Below, piece after piece: positions 8,888-17,454 of a stretch of DNA of 64,000 nt. Both the position numbers and the translations under genes were made by a program. The stretch spans positions 30,570 through 94,569 of the forward strand of contig JAFCCC010000002.1 of NCBI GenBank assembly GCA_017610385.1, read 5' to 3'. The DNA comes from Candidatus Nanohalarchaeota archaeon (GTDB taxonomy: Archaea > Nanohalarchaeota > Nanosalinia > Nanosalinales > JAFCCC01). Below the pieces are notes generated by a model, which was not told the origin of the DNA, did no database searches, and worked only from the letters and a program-made list of their open reading frames with translations. The stretch's first letter is position 1. Every line of letters begins with the position of its first letter.

Positions 8888-9664
8888 ATGTTCGAGATTT
8901 TGTGGTTAAGAGAAGAACTCAAAAACAAATATTTTCATGTATTTTTATTTGCAATATTTTTTAGTACTATTTCAATTATAATTACACAGAAATTCCTAAA
9001 TTTTTATAATGGATTAGTTGCTGTTTTTATAATTTCTTTGGCTGCAGCATATCCTTTAATTAGATATATGAAAGTGGAAGAAGGAGAGGAAGTCACTTTA
9101 GTCAAAAAATTCTCTGAAAAGAATATTTTAAGGAGGCATGGACGAGAGCTCGCATTATATTTATCATTTTTTATGGGGGTTTTGATTGTTTTTATTGTTG
9201 CGACGATTCTCCTGCCTGACGGATTCTTTAAAATTCAACAAGAAACAATAGGAGTTATTCTTTCTGGAAGTGCAACTCATGGTGAGTTTTTTTGGAGCAT
9301 TTTATCTAATAATCTTAGGGTATTTGGAATAACCTTTTTAATCAGTTTTTTTATTTCTGCTGGAATGATTTTTATTTTGGTTTGGAATGCGTCAATTCTT
9401 GGGGTTTTTTTAGCTAGTCAAGCAAGGGGCATTGCTCACATACCTGTATTTAGCCTGGGTTATCTGCCTCATGGTTTGTTGGAAATCAGTGCGTATATCT
9501 TAGCGGGTTTAGCTGGCGCTTTAATTTCATATAATGTTCCCAATTTAGGAATTAAAAAGTTTAGAAGAGATTTGTTCCCTAAAATTTTACTTGATGCGTG
9601 TGTAATTGCGATAATTGGACTGGCGTTTGTTTTAATTGGAGCTGTAGTAGAGGTATTTTTTTAG
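8888..9664 (+). CDS. SpoIIM-family (stage II sporulation protein M) integral membrane protein
   Basis: This 258-residue multi-pass membrane protein has about five or six hydrophobic helices. Family hallmarks are the N-terminal helix pair, the NNLRVFGITFLISF segment near residue 140, and the GYLPHGLLEISAYILAGLAG block near 195-215. In bacteria SpoIIM acts in engulfment with peptidoglycan hydrolases. Archaeal homologues are common and uncharacterised, and probably have a membrane-remodelling or scaffold role. It sits between two exported-protein genes, which fits an envelope function. It is convergent with the small gene at 9680. Confidence 0.85.
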   Translation: MFEILWLREELKNKYFHVFLFAIFFSTISIIITQKFLNFYNGLVAVFIISLAAAYPLIRYMKVEEGEEVTLVKKFSEKNILRRHGRELALYLSFFMGVLIVFIVATILLPDGFFKIQQETIGVILSGSATHGEFFWSILSNNLRVFGITFLISFFISAGMIFILVWNASILGVFLASQARGIAHIPVFSLGYLPHGLLEISAYILAGLAGALISYNVPNLGIKKFRRDLFPKILLDACVIAIIGLAFVLIGAVVEVFF

Positions 9665-9679
9665 CAATCTAATTGCACT

Positions 9680-9958
9680 TCATATAGACACATTATTATA
9701 CCACGTGCCATAACTATTTCCAATTGCAATATTATTTTCTGGAGTAAGTTCTCGAACATAATTTAAGAACTGTCTGACGACCTCTATTTTCTCATCAGGC
9801 ATTTTTTCTACTAATTCGTGATAGGTTAGTTCACTTCCCCTAAGGATATAAGGAATTTCTTCTGGTATTTTTTCTCCCATCTGTAAAATGCATTCATACC
9901 AGTTAAATCTGTTTTTTTCTGTAAGAACGACCTTCCAAAAAATTTGTTCATCTCCCAT
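9680..9958 (-). CDS. Small cytosolic protein coupled to the giant surface protein, 92 aa
   Basis: This is a 92-residue acidic protein with no signal peptide or membrane helix (MGDEQIFWKVVLTEK at the start). Its ATG overlaps the TAA of the upstream 2435-residue surface-protein gene in a TAATG arrangement on the minus strand, so translation is probably coupled by termination-reinitiation. No family is recognised. Being cytosolic while its partner is exported, it might be a regulator or chaperone of that protein, but only the gene arrangement supports this. Confidence 0.65.
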   Translation of the reverse strand: MGDEQIFWKVVLTEKNRFNWYECILQMGEKIPEEIPYILRGSELTYHELVEKMPDEKIEVVRQFLNYVRELTPENNIAIGNSYGTWYNNVSI

Positions 9959-12900
9959 TAAATCACTAACTCTATTTCATTAACTGCATTAAACCAATAA
10001 CCCGTTCCAGGAGTTAATATTGTTAAATCGCTCATTGTTGGGAACATTGGAGAATAAGTCTTCCAACCCGTTGGGGTGTATGCCATTATTAAACTATAAT
10101 CAGCATCTGTTAATCCATTAAGCACTTCTGTCGTATTTCGTTCGTTCATGCTTGGATATCCAATTAAATTCCAGCCAGGAACAACAGAAATTGTAGTATT
10201 ATTTACATGTGTTCCGTTAATTTGCAAAATTGCATTATTAGTCATATGTATCCAATATCCCACTCCTGGTTTAACTGTTTTTAAATCACTAAAGGTTGGG
10301 AAAACCGGACTGTATGTTTTCCAAGATCCGTTTCCATAACTCAAAATACTATCAAAATCACTATTTATTCCCGAGAACACTGTATTAAGTGAATTGTTTA
10401 GTGGGCTTAATGGAATTGAGATTAAATTCCAACCATTAGTTAGGTTTAATTCGAAAGTAATCGTGGTGCTTTCTTGTTCTAACCCTTTAATTTCTGGATT
10501 TGGTATGTGATTTCCTATCCAATCATTTTGTGTATCTGTATCTCTTATTTTGGGGTATCTTTGAATAGAAAATCCTTTGTCTGAAGAAATTGCCCATGCG
10601 GGATAAGAATTATTATATCCTGATTCCCACGCGACAAAGTCAATTTCACTTCCATTATTTTTCAAAGCTAAGCTATCTCCATCATTATTCAGATTTAAAG
10701 TTAAATCACTTAGATCTGGATCAAATCCATAAAGCGCATTAAATCCTTCTTGATCTTTTGCAATAACTAAATTCTCTTTTCCATTTAACGTAATATTTTC
10801 TGGAAGGGTGTATATCTTTGAATTATCCTCTAGGGTCCATGAGTCTAGAGAAACTTCTGATTCTGTTGGATTATATAATTCAATCCATTCTTCTTCTGAA
10901 TCAGTTCCTTCTGTATCATAATAAACTTCTGTTATTAAAATGTGATTACTTACATTATTGACACAAGATTCTGAGAATTCACAAGTCTCTGTACAAACAT
11001 TGTTCGAACAGACACCAACTGTTTCATTTAATGCGCAAGTATTTTCAATGCTTTCAGGGTAACTGGCCCAATCAAATTCTCCACAAGTTCCTAATCCGCA
11101 GCCTTCAGCAGGACATGTTGTGACGTCACAATTGGAATCTTGAGCTGTACAAATAGGCATGCTTTCTGGCTCACAAATCATTTCCGCGCAACCTGAACAA
11201 GGATTTACACATCCATTGCAATCATAACCTTCGTCTAAAGGACACATATCATGTATATCGGGAGTGCTATCATTATCTGAATCTGGAAGAATCGCACAAC
11301 TTTGGTTAAATTCAGAGCTTGTTGAATCACAAGAATATTCTATACACATACCTAAAGAACAGAAGTCATACCCATTGTTAGGATAAACAGTCCAATTTTC
11401 ACTAACACATTGTGCTTGTGGGCAGGTTCTTAGAGAACCACAAATTATTCCATTTGTATCTCTATTTTGTGTTTCATTTTCATATTGTGTAGTTGCAGCA
11501 TTTGTTGTACAGTATGATTCAGTTGTTCCCGCATTTACGCAAACGTGTTCTGTTACCGTTCGTTCTCTCTCACAATTTGCATCTAAATCACAAACACCAG
11601 ACCAATTACAAGACCATTCGCTCCAATAACCATATTCATAAGTTCCAGAATAACAATCTTCTGGACTATAACAGTTAATTATTTCTGGAATTTCATATGT
11701 ACAAGAATAAACACTTAAATCATGATAAAGAAGCTTTCCTGCACTTTGTGAAAATGTTGCGAATGAAATAGTACAATTATCTCCTTCAATTGAGCATGCT
11801 GGGCAACTACAATCTTGAATTAAGTCATTTAAAACTGGACCCAAATTTCCCAAATACGTTGTTCCATCATATTCCCCAATATACATCCACTCCGAGTCAC
11901 CTTTATTCCCTGTATCTAAAATAGGATTTGTTGGGTAAGACTGCAAAATATCTCGCGCAATTTCAATATAAACATTAGAAATATTGATTATGTCTACAGA
12001 ATAATATTCTCCATGACCTACATTTGCTACATTCATCATGGTCTGATAATCTGCTTGATTTCCATATGCAATAGCATATACTGAAATTCCATAAGTTTCC
12101 CAAGCATCTCTGGCTATTTCTATTGTTTCATTAATAGCTTGCTCTTGACTACAGAACGCTCCACTTAAACACCTGTTGGCCATTCCATCACTCATTAAAA
12201 TAACAGCTTTTTTCATGTTTGTTCCTTGATTGACTAGGTTAATTGCTTCATTTAGACCGCAAGAAATGCATGTTTGACCATAAACAGAGTAATCTACGAT
12301 TTGATCAAGTAAAGAATTTTGATCATTGGATAATTCATGACTATTAATTACACCATAACTATAACTGGTTAAACCTAATCTATTATTAGGATAATTCAAA
12401 ACAGTTTCAACAAAATCACTGTCTGCTTCTCTTGCTTTAGTTATTTTTTCTCCAGCCATGCTCGCAGATCGATCAGTAACCAAAACAATGTCAACTGTTT
12501 TGTCTGATGTGTATGGCACTGAATTTCCATCAAGTTCTACACTAGCGCCTGTGATACCGACATCTCTTGGAATCGTAACTTTTACAGTTGTATCTGCGCC
12601 ACCGCCATTTGGGAATTCTATTTCTCGTTCAGAATAACCACCATAGAATTTATTAGTCAAAAGTTCATTTCCAGTACATTCTAAGCAGCCATAAGTAGAA
12701 TCGCAAATCATTCCTTCTTCTAAATTACAACTATTAATATTACATCCATTTGCTTCACAAGTTCTTTCACCATAATAGCACATATCATTAGTTATTGTTC
12801 CTGGAGTAGGGCAAGTTTCTCCTTCATAACTGCACGAACAGTCTGATAAACAATTTGCGTTATAATAGCATTGATCATTAAAGAGATATGGTTGACAGTT

Positions 12901-15900
12901 TGAATTTACTTCGCATTCTGCGCCACAGCTTAATGAGCAATCCCCTGGTGTTTCAACTAGACCATAATTACAGCCATTTTCTGGATTCAAATAATCACAG
13001 GAATTTGCATTACAATAATAATCTCTTGTTCCAGCCTTGTTATTAATACAAATAAAATCATCATCCATAAAATCATAATTTATTACTTGCGTTTGATTTC
13101 CTGCACATTGAGTTCCACTGTTTTCTGTACAAAAATGTACGGAATAAACACAATTTGGGTCAGCTCCAAATCCTGGCGTATTTCCACCGCCAGACCAAGA
13201 GTCAGCTGGACAGCTTTGATTTAGTGTGATTTGGTAATCGCAAGCGCCGTTTTCACAATAATAATCCCTATTTTCCATATCTAAGAAATTAGAAGTACAA
13301 TATAACCCATCGTCTGTATTGCAATCTTCTTCAAATTCAGGAGTGGTATATTCGGTACTTTCAACACAAGCATCAGTTATACAAGAGAAATTATGTAACA
13401 ATTTTTGTTTTACAACAGCATCATTATCACAAACTAATTCATAAGGGTCATAATAATTTAAATCAGTACAATTTTGAGTGGTATAATCGCAATTAAATGT
13501 TGTAGGATTACAAGTCCCATTTTCTTTTAGAATATTTCCTTCACAATTAGTTACACAGTAACCATTCACAGGATTTGTGTTTACAAGTTCGCATGTTGCA
13601 TTATTGTTTTCTACACAAGCATAATCTGCAATACCGCATTCATTAATTAACTCTCCATCTAATTCATTACAATTCTGAACGATACTGTCTTGTTGATATG
13701 ATGTACTATCTTCGCAACCAGTTAAAGTACAGTAAAAGTCGTGATAAAGTTTTTTTGTTCGTAATTCTGCGCCCGTACAATAATATTCTGATTCATTGTA
13801 ATAATTATTGTCATCACAGGTTTCTTGGGCATATTCACAACCATTGGCGGTACAGACTCCTTGAGAATACCAAACTCCATTATTACAATGTGTTTGTAGG
13901 TCACAAGAATCTATGAATTGGCAGGTTTGAGTATTACAATTGCTAGAACATACTCCATTTTCTTCTGAGTAATCTAAAATTCCGGGTTCGCATTCTTCTC
14001 CTTCTTCTATTATTCCATTTCCGCAAATAACTGGAGGTTTGTACAGACAATTGTAAGTACAATTTCCTTCAAAAGGATTCATTTCATCGCATTGACTATC
14101 CGCAGCACATCCAGAATAATTTGATTCACAATTTAACTCAACTAATTGACAATTCGAGTCACAAGCATCTTGTAAATAGTCATGACCACCTAAATTACAA
14201 CTTTCAAAATTGGTATTTGGTGCAAAGCCTTCGCAGGCAGGACTTGCGCTACACAAATATATGCACTCATTTACGTTTTCATAGTGCATTCGATCTAATG
14301 CACATTGTTTGTATGTTGCATTTGAATTACATAAGAATTCGTGTCCGTCCCCCCATTCTCCGTCTTGATCACACAAGCAACCTTCGTCTATTTCACCATC
14401 ACAATCATTATCTTTGTGATCACAGAGTTCGGGAGCACCAGGATAGATTTCTGGATCCGAATCATCACAATCATTATCACATTCAATATCAAAAGTATCA
14501 TTATCCAAATCTGTTATAATTTCATTAAAAGAAGTACATTGGTTTTCAGTACAAGAACAACCTAAGCAGGTGTTCTCAACATCAGAGTAATCTCTAAATG
14601 TGCCATTGTAACACTGATCGTTTTGATCGCATTCTGTGGCAGTACAGTCAGAATCAGTACTACATTCCGCATTACATAATCCCGAACACTCTGTAATTGA
14701 TGTATCATTTACATAGGTAACATTTTCTTTACAGCCAGTTAAAGAGCAGGAGAAATCATGAAATGCTCTATGCACTTTAAAATTATAATTATCGCAATAA
14801 CCAGTATAATTTTCATAATAATCTAAATCATTACAATTGAATGAGTCAAACGTGGTTCCTGTTCCAGAACAATTTGCATTATGGTGCCATACTTCATCTA
14901 CACAGTAATTGCTCATATTATTTGTTTGAGTAAACCAGCAAGTCAGGTTTAAATCGCAGCCGAAATAGCATGTTGAATCATCAATGTAGAAATCAGTCGT
15001 CTGATCACAAATCGCATCACAAGCTCCTTCTGCACACTGAGTTGTTGTTTGTGGTTCTTCGCAAGTTACGGGATTTTCAGTACAAAAACAAGAATCACAG
15101 GTATTTTCTGTTGAATTTGTAATTGTTAGATTATCTAATATTCCATTGATGTTATATTCTGTTAATTTATTGCCTGTACAATAATCTACAAAAGTTTCTG
15201 AACAAGTTGTTGCATTGCAATTGCCATCTAATTCACATCCTGCGCCACAGAAAAATTCACATCCAACATTTTCTAAACTTTTTGCATGTCCACAACCATT
15301 TTCTGGATTTTGAGAATCACAAGAGCTTAAATTACAATAATAATCAAGCCAATAATTTTCATAATCCAAGCAAAGGTCATTATTGTCCCAAATTAAATCA
15401 AAATCTGCCTCATTTGTTATTGAGGAATCACAATAATCATTTGTTCCATTCTCTGTACAAAAATAATCTGTGTAAACACAAGAAGGGTCCTCGCCGAATC
15501 CTGGTGTGTTTCCGCCACCACTCCATTCATTTATTCCACATTGAGTTTCATTTATAATTTCATAATTTGATGTTCCGGTTTCAGTACAATAATAATCTCG
15601 CGTTTGAACGCTTTCATTTCCTTCACAATATGTTCCGTCATAAATATTATAATTATGAGATTCTGGAACTGTGTAAATACAATTTCCAGTGTTATTTTGT
15701 ATTTCACAAGTATATTCTCTGTATTCGCAAACTGGATCATTAAAGCCCGTTAAATCCCCGTAATTATACCAGTTGTCTTGGGTACCACAATCGTCTAATC
15801 TTGCGTGGTTGGTATAATAAGTAGTTTCTAAACATCCTCCCACAGAACATGTAAATTCATGGGATAGTCTTTTTTCCCATATTTCACTTCCATTACAATA

Positions 15901-17265
15901 TTGTTCAAAAGGCTCGTAATAATCTAATTCAGTACAATTTTCTGTTGTAAATGAACAGCCTGTTTCATTGCAACCACCAGTGAAATGTCTTACATTATCT
16001 TCACAATAAGGATTAATTGAACAATTATAATCAAACAAACAGGTTATAGGGTTACAGGCATAACTGCACACCTCATTTTGTAAAATATAATCTAAATAAG
16101 TTGGTTCACATTCTTCATTAGACCCAATTATTCCGTCTCCACAGATGCTACACTGCGGTCCACATTGATAACTGTTATTTTCTAATATTTCTTCATCAAC
16201 CCAATAGGGGTTATCAATACATTCATTGGGGCTGCATGAATAATCGTGATAAAGTCTATGTTGCTTTAGGGTGCAATCATCACAGTAGGTCTCAAGGTCA
16301 TCATAATAATTTAAAGTGGAACAATCTTCTGTTTCAAATGAACAACCTGCATCGCTGCATTCACCACCATAATTTCGAATATTTCCATCACAAAACGGTT
16401 CAAGAGAACATGAATCTTGATAAGTACAGGAATTAAGTGCGTCGCAGTTATAATTGCAGGTGTTTTCAGTAATTAAGTAATTATTTGGTCCATCACAAGT
16501 TGCACCACACGAATCAATATGACATTGATATGATTCAAAATCACATCCGTCAGTATTAGCACAATGAGTCCCCAACGGATTTGTACGATTTCCATAACAT
16601 TCTTCACACCAGTCACAAGAAGGATTTGAAGTACAAGTATCTTCTCCAACACAAGTATAACATGCGTTATGATAATCTATGACTAAATGAGGTTTTTTGT
16701 TGTTATTCGTTGTTCCTTCTGTGCTATAATATTTTTTATAGTTCATATAGCTGTTTTCATTTGTTCTTTTAACCGCTAAACTTAGTGTACTATCTGATTG
16801 GTATTCTTGAATTGTTGCATCGGTTACTGGCCACATTTGACTGCCTGTAGTACACTGAGAATTTTGGGAGATATATTGGAAATTTGTGGGAGCATTATTC
16901 CATGTAATTGATCCTTCATTCCAGTTATCAGAAACTAAATTTGTCTCATAGGGGTAAAGGGAAGAACAAGACGTTGTTGATATTAGATACATGTAAAAAT
17001 TTGAAGAGTCTATTGCAACACAAGCTGGAATTTGGTTTAAATTGAATTTCAAATATGTTCTGTAATGGTAATTTGAGCAGCTACCCCACCCAGAGTATAA
17101 ATAAGAGGAAGAACCGTAATTATTGTTCTGATTTGACGTTCCATAACCATAAACATAGGAATCATCCGTAGGATAAATAGTTGTTGTTGTAGCAAACACT
17201 TTTGTGAATGGTGCTACTAACGCTAAGAACAATATTGAAAAAATTATAATTTTAAATAATTTCAT
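9958..17265 (-). CDS. Giant Cys-rich secreted protein (DNRLRE, MopE, VWA, lamin-tail domains)
   Basis: This is a 2435-residue exported protein. The start is set at 17265 (MKLFKIIIFSILFLALVAPF), giving a signal peptide and an upstream GAGGAAGG Shine-Dalgarno-like run; a 42-residue upstream extension is rejected. Domains by approximate residue: DNRLRE-type beta-sandwich 25-200; long Cys-rich region 200-1560 with at least five copies of a repeat (DYY, then YC, RL-HDF-C, C-E-T-Y); a MopE-like calcium motif 925-965; a VWA domain with MIDAS DRSAS about 1585-1780; a TSP3-like Asp-rich segment; a lamin-tail domain about 2105-2220; and two C-terminal GWNLI repeats about 2270-2435. There is no C-terminal membrane helix, so it may be secreted or held by another protein. 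Adhesion is a reasonable guess given VWA and lamin-tail domains. The minus-strand TATA (AGATATATAAA) lies near 17326-17336. Confidence 0.85.
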   Translation of the reverse strand: MKLFKIIIFSILFLALVAPFTKVFATTTTIYPTDDSYVYGYGTSNQNNNYGSSSYLYSGWGSCSNYHYRTYLKFNLNQIPACVAIDSSNFYMYLISTTSCSSLYPYETNLVSDNWNEGSITWNNAPTNFQYISQNSQCTTGSQMWPVTDATIQEYQSDSTLSLAVKRTNENSYMNYKKYYSTEGTTNNNKKPHLVIDYHNACYTCVGEDTCTSNPSCDWCEECYGNRTNPLGTHCANTDGCDFESYQCHIDSCGATCDGPNNYLITENTCNYNCDALNSCTYQDSCSLEPFCDGNIRNYGGECSDAGCSFETEDCSTLNYYDDLETYCDDCTLKQHRLYHDYSCSPNECIDNPYWVDEEILENNSYQCGPQCSICGDGIIGSNEECEPTYLDYILQNEVCSYACNPITCLFDYNCSINPYCEDNVRHFTGGCNETGCSFTTENCTELDYYEPFEQYCNGSEIWEKRLSHEFTCSVGGCLETTYYTNHARLDDCGTQDNWYNYGDLTGFNDPVCEYREYTCEIQNNTGNCIYTVPESHNYNIYDGTYCEGNESVQTRDYYCTETGTSNYEIINETQCGINEWSGGGNTPGFGEDPSCVYTDYFCTENGTNDYCDSSITNEADFDLIWDNNDLCLDYENYWLDYYCNLSSCDSQNPENGCGHAKSLENVGCEFFCGAGCELDGNCNATTCSETFVDYCTGNKLTEYNINGILDNLTITNSTENTCDSCFCTENPVTCEEPQTTTQCAEGACDAICDQTTDFYIDDSTCYFGCDLNLTCWFTQTNNMSNYCVDEVWHHNANCSGTGTTFDSFNCNDLDYYENYTGYCDNYNFKVHRAFHDFSCSLTGCKENVTYVNDTSITECSGLCNAECSTDSDCTATECDQNDQCYNGTFRDYSDVENTCLGCSCTENQCTSFNEIITDLDNDTFDIECDNDCDDSDPEIYPGAPELCDHKDNDCDGEIDEGCLCDQDGEWGDGHEFLCNSNATYKQCALDRMHYENVNECIYLCSASPACEGFAPNTNFESCNLGGHDYLQDACDSNCQLVELNCESNYSGCAADSQCDEMNPFEGNCTYNCLYKPPVICGNGIIEEGEECEPGILDYSEENGVCSSNCNTQTCQFIDSCDLQTHCNNGVWYSQGVCTANGCEYAQETCDDNNYYNESEYYCTGAELRTKKLYHDFYCTLTGCEDSTSYQQDSIVQNCNELDGELINECGIADYACVENNNATCELVNTNPVNGYCVTNCEGNILKENGTCNPTTFNCDYTTQNCTDLNYYDPYELVCDNDAVVKQKLLHNFSCITDACVESTEYTTPEFEEDCNTDDGLYCTSNFLDMENRDYYCENGACDYQITLNQSCPADSWSGGGNTPGFGADPNCVYSVHFCTENSGTQCAGNQTQVINYDFMDDDFICINNKAGTRDYYCNANSCDYLNPENGCNYGLVETPGDCSLSCGAECEVNSNCQPYLFNDQCYYNANCLSDCSCSYEGETCPTPGTITNDMCYYGERTCEANGCNINSCNLEEGMICDSTYGCLECTGNELLTNKFYGGYSEREIEFPNGGGADTTVKVTIPRDVGITGASVELDGNSVPYTSDKTVDIVLVTDRSASMAGEKITKAREADSDFVETVLNYPNNRLGLTSYSYGVINSHELSNDQNSLLDQIVDYSVYGQTCISCGLNEAINLVNQGTNMKKAVILMSDGMANRCLSGAFCSQEQAINETIEIARDAWETYGISVYAIAYGNQADYQTMMNVANVGHGEYYSVDIINISNVYIEIARDILQSYPTNPILDTGNKGDSEWMYIGEYDGTTYLGNLGPVLNDLIQDCSCPACSIEGDNCTISFATFSQSAGKLLYHDLSVYSCTYEIPEIINCYSPEDCYSGTYEYGYWSEWSCNWSGVCDLDANCERERTVTEHVCVNAGTTESYCTTNAATTQYENETQNRDTNGIICGSLRTCPQAQCVSENWTVYPNNGYDFCSLGMCIEYSCDSTSSEFNQSCAILPDSDNDSTPDIHDMCPLDEGYDCNGCVNPCSGCAEMICEPESMPICTAQDSNCDVTTCPAEGCGLGTCGEFDWASYPESIENTCALNETVGVCSNNVCTETCEFSESCVNNVSNHILITEVYYDTEGTDSEEEWIELYNPTESEVSLDSWTLEDNSKIYTLPENITLNGKENLVIAKDQEGFNALYGFDPDLSDLTLNLNNDGDSLALKNNGSEIDFVAWESGYNNSYPAWAISSDKGFSIQRYPKIRDTDTQNDWIGNHIPNPEIKGLEQESTTITFELNLTNGWNLISIPLSPLNNSLNTVFSGINSDFDSILSYGNGSWKTYSPVFPTFSDLKTVKPGVGYWIHMTNNAILQINGTHVNNTTISVVPGWNLIGYPSMNERNTTEVLNGLTDADYSLIMAYTPTGWKTYSPMFPTMSDLTILTPGTGYWFNAVNEIELVI

Positions 17266-17412
17266 GTACCTTCCTCTACAATTCCCGCCCCCCAGGAGAA
17301 GTATTCTAAGATGGACTGAGTTATTAATTTTTATATATCTTAGTAATAGCCAATACAGGTGTAATGCCCTAAGAAAGAGGGTGTATCCCAAAAAAGAGGG
17401 GAGGTATTTTAG

Positions 17413-17448
17413 TATTAGAACTTCTTTTTTATTATTAGAACTTCTTTT
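17413..17448 (-). repeat. 16-bp direct repeat, 20-bp period
   Basis: On the plus strand TATTAGAACTTCTTTT occurs at 17413-17428 and again at 17433-17448. The pair sits between the stop of the 594-residue protein gene (17455) and the promoter of the giant gene. The pyrimidine-rich/purine-rich asymmetry and the position just past a stop codon could make it part of a terminator, but nothing more can be shown. Confidence 0.8.
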
Positions 17449-17454
17449 AAGAAA

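Noticed and set aside
13698..13916. His/Asn-rich plus-strand ORFs inside the giant gene (also 14121-14519, 15207-15557, 16236-16436)
   Set aside because: Antisense shadows of the Cys-rich repeats; codon pattern and composition are not protein-like.
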